Shown: piece after piece, positions 59,778 to 64,000 of the stretch
Position numbering within the stretch: the stretch's first letter is position 1
Layout: every line of letters starts with the position of its first letter
NCBI RefSeq assembly: GCF_030272615.1
Contig: NC_081408.1
Coordinates: forward strand, 609,496,173 to 609,560,172
Direction of reading: 5' to 3'
DNA length: 64,000 bases
Source: Cryptomeria japonica
Taxonomy: Eukaryota > Streptophyta > Pinopsida > Cupressales > Cupressaceae
Translations under genes and position numbers: made by a program
Notes under the pieces: generated by a model
What the model saw: only the letters and a program-made list of their open reading frames with translations
What the model was told of the DNA's origin: nothing
The model's database searches: none

Positions 59778-60374
59778 CTATGGGTAGTATGGTGTAGAGA
59801 ACCTATGTTGGATTTTGAATTTTTCACATAGTTCCTGTACATCTTGGTTCTTGAAAGGTCGTCCATTATCTGTGACGACTGAACTTGGAATACCATATCT
59901 GCAAATTAGATAATTTAGGATAAAAGAGGCAATTTGTTTCCTAGTCACTGTGGTCATGGGAACTGCTTCGATCCGTTTGGTAAAGTACTCTGTTGCAGTT
60001 ATAATGAACTTGTGTCCATTTGAAGATGAAGGATGAATTTTGCCCACTAAGTCTAGTCCCCACTGACAAAAGGGCCAGGAAGTTGTAAATGGCTGCAATT
60101 CCTGTGCTGGTGCATGTATCAGATTACCATGGATCTGACATTTAGGACATTTCTTAGCGAAGTGATATGAGTCTTTCTCCATTGTAGGCCAGTAGTATCC
60201 CATCCTTAGAAGCTTTTTAGCAAGAGTAGTACCACTTGAATGTGTGCCACAAATACCTTCGTGAAGCTCGTGTAAAGCAGAATCAGAATCATTACTATCA
60301 AGACAATGAAGAAGAGTACCATCTAGACCTCAACGATATAAAGTATCAGCGGTAAGGGTGTAACGGGTAGCTTG
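59778..60374 (-). pseudogene. Tat element integrase, N-terminal zinc region and core
   Basis: The open part 60203-59778 carries CPKCQIHG (the CC of the HHCC zinc site), the first catalytic Asp in WGLDLVGKIHP and the second in VTDNGRPF, spaced as in Ty3 integrases. The His pair lies upstream (LHELHEGICGTHSSG, about 60280-60240), behind the stop at 60332-60330 but in the same frame. A TAG at 59780-59778 splits the core from its third catalytic residue. Confidence 0.87.
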
Positions 60375-61067
60375 TCAGATAAAGTTATGTTTTTGGTTAT
60401 GGGATTGGTCAATGGGTAAGATATTGTGCTTGAGGTAGTCATATATCGGTCCATATAATGGAGAATCTGAACCAATCAAGGCATAGATAACCTGGGATTC
60501 AGAATGGTTATAGGCGGGGGAGAACAGTTGCTCTACCAGGAACTCGTAACGACTTTGTTGCTCTAGAATTTGTAGTAATGAAGCGATTGTAGCCATTGCA
60601 TCAGTTGCTTTGTTGTTCAACCTTGGTATTTGCTCGAAGGTGATGTGCACAAAATACTGTTTGAAATCATCCACCATTCGCTTGTAGGGTAGTAGCTTGT
60701 CATCCTTTGTCAGATAGTTGTTGTTGATTTGATGGATGACCAGTTGCGAGTCCCCATAGACTTTTAACTCTGTGATTTTCCATTCTATGACCATTTTGAT
60801 GCCTATGACCAGTGCCTCATATTCAGCCACATTATTGGTGCAGGGAAACATAAGCCTATATGATCTTGGTATAGTGTGTCCTTCAGGAGTGATGAACAGA
60901 ATGTCAGCACCAGAACCATGTTGTGTATAGGATCCGTCAAAGTATAGGGTCCATTGTTTAGTAGAAAGAGCAAGAACGTCCCTATCCGGAAATTCAATCT
61001 CCATGGTGTGTTTGCCTGGTAGGGGTGCTTCAGCCAACTGATCTGCAATTGCTTGTCCTTTGATGGC
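60375..61067 (-). pseudogene. Tat element second RNase H (archaeal type)
   Basis: The open part 61037-60375 carries WTLYFDGSYTQHGSGA, NNVAEYEALVIGI and VYGDSQLVIHQI, the D...E...D carboxylates of an RVT_3-type RNase H. It follows the ordinary RNase H of the pol gene, giving the dual-RNase-H arrangement of Tat elements. It removes RNA from the RNA-DNA hybrid in intact relatives. The frame is the same as its neighbours, bounded by TGA stops at 61070-61068 and 60377-60375. Confidence 0.85.
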
Positions 61068-62618
61068 TCATCTTTCTGTGTATTGGATGTCAAATTCACT
61101 GAGAATCATGACCCATTTAGCCAATCGGCCTGTAAGAGCTGCCTTGCTGAGTAGATATTTGAGAGGATCAATTTTTGCAACTAACTTGATGGTGTGTGCT
61201 AGCATATAATGTCGAAACTTCTGAGATGCAAAGACCACTGTTAGGCAAGCCTTCTCAATGAATGTATGGTTGAGTTCATAGCCATTTAATGTCCTACTGA
61301 TGTAATATATGGCACGTTCCTTCCCTTGTTGATCTTCTTGTGCCAATAGTGCCCCCAGCGATATATCTGTTGTTGAGATATATAAAATAAGAGGCTTTCC
61401 TGCGACTGGTGGTACCAAAACTGGTGGATTCATCAGGTATTGTTTGATTTGGTAAAAAGATTCTGGACACTTGGCCTCCCATTTGAAGGGTACATTTTTG
61501 TGTAGTAAATGGTTAAATGGTAGACTCTTATCGGCTAGTTGAGCGATGAAATGCCTGATAAATTGAAGTCGTCCTTGTAGAGATCTGAGTTGACTGATAT
61601 TCTTTGGTGGTGGCATGTCCATAATGGCTTGTACCTTTGCTGGATCTACTTCAATACCTTTAGCTGAGACTATGTAGCCTAGTAAGTTGCCTGATGTAAC
61701 CCCGAAGACACATTTCTTAGGGTTGAGCCTGACTTGGAATTTCTCCAATCGATCAAAGATCTTTGTTAGGATGCTGAGATGTTCTGCTCTGGTGAAGGAT
61801 TTAGCTAGTAAATCATCCACATAGTTTTCCATAAATGTGTGCATCATGTCATGGAAGATTGTGGTCATTGCTCTTTGATAAGTGGCCCCTGCATTCTTTA
61901 AGCCAAAAGGCATAACATTCCAATAGTACGTTCCCCAAGGACAGGTGAATGCTGTTTTATCTTGATCTTCTGGAGCTATTTTGATTTGGTTATAGCCTGA
62001 GAAACCGTCCATTAGTGAGAGCATTGCATGGCCTGCTGTGAGATCTACAATGCTTTCGATACTGGGCAGAGGAAAGTCATCTTTTGGACAAGCTTTGTTG
62101 ACGTCTCTGAAGTCAGTGCATATTCTGATACTACCATCTGGTTTTGATACTGGAACGATGTTGGAAATCCATTCTGCATAGTCAATGGGTCGGATGAATC
62201 CAACATCTAATAGTTTCTTTAGTTCAGTTTTGACCATGAGTGCCACCTGTGGATTCATCTTTCGTAGCTTTTGCTTTACTAGTTTAACTCCTGTAGAAAT
62301 GGACAGATGATGCATGATTAAGTGTGGATCCACTCCAGGCATATCCGCATAGGACCAAGCAAAGTTAATTTGCTGTTCTTTAAAGAAAATGGTGAATGCT
62401 GATCTTTCTGCCTCTGTAAGAGATTCTGCAAGGTGTAGGTTCTTAACTGCTTCTGTGGTGCCAATGTTGATTGATTGAGTGGTCTCAATCAATATGGGTG
62501 ATCGTTCATGAAAGTGCTCAAGAAGAGTGTCAAGTCTCCCATCGTTAGGTGCCTTAAAAAGGTTTTCACCCTTAGATGCGTCCTTTATTTTTACTTTTTT
62601 GTGATCTAGAGCTACCAT
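61068..62618 (-). pseudogene. Tat element reverse transcriptase with first RNase H
   Basis: These 516 open codons show MHHLSISTGVKLVKQKLRKM (start of RT), FIRPIDYAEWISNIVPVSKP, RICTDFRDVNKACPKDDFPL, LMDGFSGYNQI, FTCPWGTYYWNVMPFGLKNA, and the catalytic YVDD at residues 266-269 (61823-61812). They are followed by the connection and RNase H-like part (LILYISTTDISLGALLAQED, EKACLTVVFASQKFRHY). All key RT residues are present. It is separated from the rest of the polyprotein only by single stop codons on either side. Confidence 0.93.
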
Positions 62619-62621
62619 TGA

Positions 62622-64000
62622 CTAGTTTTCAGTAGTAGATCCTTTATTTGGTTCATTTTTGCGACTGAGAGACTTGGCACTCCCTGGTTTGTAGACATCG
62701 TTATTGTGTTCACTGGTAGAGCCTGTTTCCGGATTTACGGTACATAGGTAATGGATAATAGATTCGTCATTTGGGAAAATTGGTATATCATGGATTTCAG
62801 GTTCATCCCAGTCGATGAGGTTAGGAAAGACAAGTGGTAAGGAATCATTAGGTGGATCAAGTTCGGCTACTGTGAGTGTTAGGACGGAGTTTTCATCGTG
62901 ATGGTTCTTGTTTTTAAAGAAGTTTCGGATTTCATCAAGGTCTCCGATGGTATTATCTTCGACATATACTTGCTCATAATGTTCTTGTTCACTTTTCTCG
63001 GCGTCATAGATATTCTGCGGTCCAAATTCAAGAGGTCTATCTTCTGCGTTATGTTCTTCTTGGGAGAGAGATATAGAATCAGTATCACTAGGGATATCTG
63101 TAGTAGCATTGGAGCAGGTACCCCATTCATATTCATTGGAATCAGTCTCATAGGCATCATCCCAAATTCTATCTGTGCTGTAAACTGGTATGTTGTATGG
63201 TGAAAACAAATCTTTGATGATGGATACCATTTTGATGGTTTTTGTTGATTCTGTGTCAGATCCGTCTTCTAGTTTCTGAATTTGTTCATAGACTGTGCTT
63301 CCTCGAGGAGGAATAACGGTATCTGGAGATGACATGATTTGTTCTTGAGATATTGGTGTTTGAATATGAGCTACTGCTGCAGATAGGGCCTTCTTATGAC
63401 TTAGAAGCTTTTCTTGATGCAACTTTTGATCTTGACGTTCCCGTGCCTTGCGGATTGTTTTTGCGGATTCAAAGAGTGCTTCTTGCCAGGATTCTTCTTT
63501 GTACTTTGTCTTTACCTTCCATTGAGGTTTGATAGTTAGGTGTGGCGGCCATTTTAATAGGAACGTGAGTTTAGAACCCAATCCTGCTTTGTTTCTACTA
63601 GGTTGTGAAGGAAGATCTATAGGTTCAGTGACTCCTTCTTTGTGTTTCCCAATAGGTCCTTTACCACCATATCCCATTTGCTTCATGATTAAGTAGCCTT
63701 TTCCATATAGGTGTGTTGGTAGAACAATGTCCAGAGCGGCTGCTCTATGATCTTCTTCCTCATCTTTGTATAACTAGCTAAGAATATCCTTATCTTCTGA
63801 TTCATGTGCCAGAGTGCCCAGTTGGATGAAAGTACCATCAAATTTGGTGATGGGCTGAGTAACCAGATGTGTTGATGTAGTAGGCAATCCATGAGATCTA
63901 GGTGATGTTGGCAATTTAGCCAAACATAAAGGCTCCAAAGATTATTCTCCCATACCTTGGTCTTTAATTTGCATTTGTTGTTTGAAGTCTCCCCATAAGG
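62622..64000 (-). pseudogene. Tat element gag/protease-to-RT linker with G-patch-like motif
   Basis: The same frame as RT runs to the window edge, with a TAA at 63944-63942 and a TAG at 63776-63774. The segment AALDIVLPTHLYGKGY then MKQMGYGGKGPIGKHKEGVT (63686-63627) resembles a G-patch (Gly-rich, aromatic-led), as known before RT in Tat-type elements. The remaining 300 residues are acidic and Ser/Thr-rich with no other domain seen. Protease and gag should lie right of base 64000. Confidence 0.7.

Larger units (their letters stand above)
52828..64000 (-). mobile_element. Tat-lineage Ty3/gypsy element with antisense plant-mobile-domain gene (5' end outside window)
   Basis: Read leftward: the end of gag-pro (from 64000), a G-patch-like linker, RT with RNase H, a second RNase H of the archaeal type and integrase (to 59202); then a 1.3 kb spacer, an antisense gene (57858-54806 on +), the purine tract AAGAGGGGCAAAA (54367-54355) and the 3' LTR (54354-52828). 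Two RNase H domains are the hallmark of the Tat lineage, and extra ORFs, sometimes antisense, are known in that lineage. The 3' LTR ends TTGCTTGGCA and abuts the older Del/Tekay-like element; ACAGA (52823-52827) is the candidate target duplication. More than 11 kb is in the window. Confidence 0.88.

Noticed and set aside
62898-63203. Plus-strand 101-codon ORF
   Set aside because: It is antisense to the acidic linker of the Tat polyprotein.

Overview
The window looks like gene-poor, repeat-dense nuclear DNA of a large-genome seed plant. A gymnosperm (conifer) is my best guess, from the density and size of LTR retrotransposons, the very AT-rich spacers and the ancient look of most repeats; the species cannot be read from the sequence. 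No tRNA, rRNA, CRISPR array or bacterial-style operon was seen.

Host genes. The only genes that look intact are two three-exon ankyrin-repeat/PGG-domain membrane protein genes of the ACD6-like family: gene A on + (2872-4667) and gene B on - (35897-38034). They sit in inverted copies of one duplicated block. Two further copies are degraded: copy C (about 23200-23785, +), a promoter with a broken first exon, and copy D (about 41161-41490, -), a promoter with no coding sequence. All four keep a composite TGACGT/ACGTAAGGCAT box upstream. A downstream repeat accompanies A, B and D, which supports duplication of a gene-plus-flank unit. Host-gene debris is scattered between them: an RPA70 (RPA1) pseudogene (19223-20455), one exon of a receptor-like kinase (35446-35630) and one exon of a STE20-type kinase (43515-43703).

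Transposable elements, left to right. 1-1872: 5' part of a Ty1/copia element on -, with an open frame running off the window. 4948-13768: a complete 8.8 kb LTR element with matching AGTAT target duplications but no recognisable pol (non-autonomous), inserted just behind gene A. 14669-16373: a probable solo copia LTR inside GA-rich DNA. 17103-18131: a short element with inverted ends between microsatellites. 21527-22290: copia LTR on -. 22300-23060 and 23790-24930: LINE fragments. About 25490-26208 and 45347-46090: LTRs of the TGTAGACACC family in opposite orientations. 49292-52776: a Del/Tekay-like Ty3 element with 5' LTR, primer site, gag, protease and start of RT. 52828-64000: a Tat-lineage Ty3 element on -, inserted into the previous one.

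The most interesting part is the Tat-lineage element. Its polyprotein runs in one frame through a G-patch-like linker, RT with RNase H, a second RNase H and integrase. Between pol and the 3' LTR, on the opposite strand, lies a GC-rich plant-mobile-domain (MAIN-like) gene with its own TATA box, a 25-codon first exon, a 1.04 kb intron holding two minisatellites, and a coiled-coil tail. Both frames are broken mostly by stop codons that a single C-to-T change in CAG, CAA or CGA would create, the pattern expected of a methylated, silenced element.

The remaining stretches (notably 26.2-29.4, 33.7-35.4, 41.5-43.5 and 43.7-45.3 kb) are AT-rich and show no recognisable gene.
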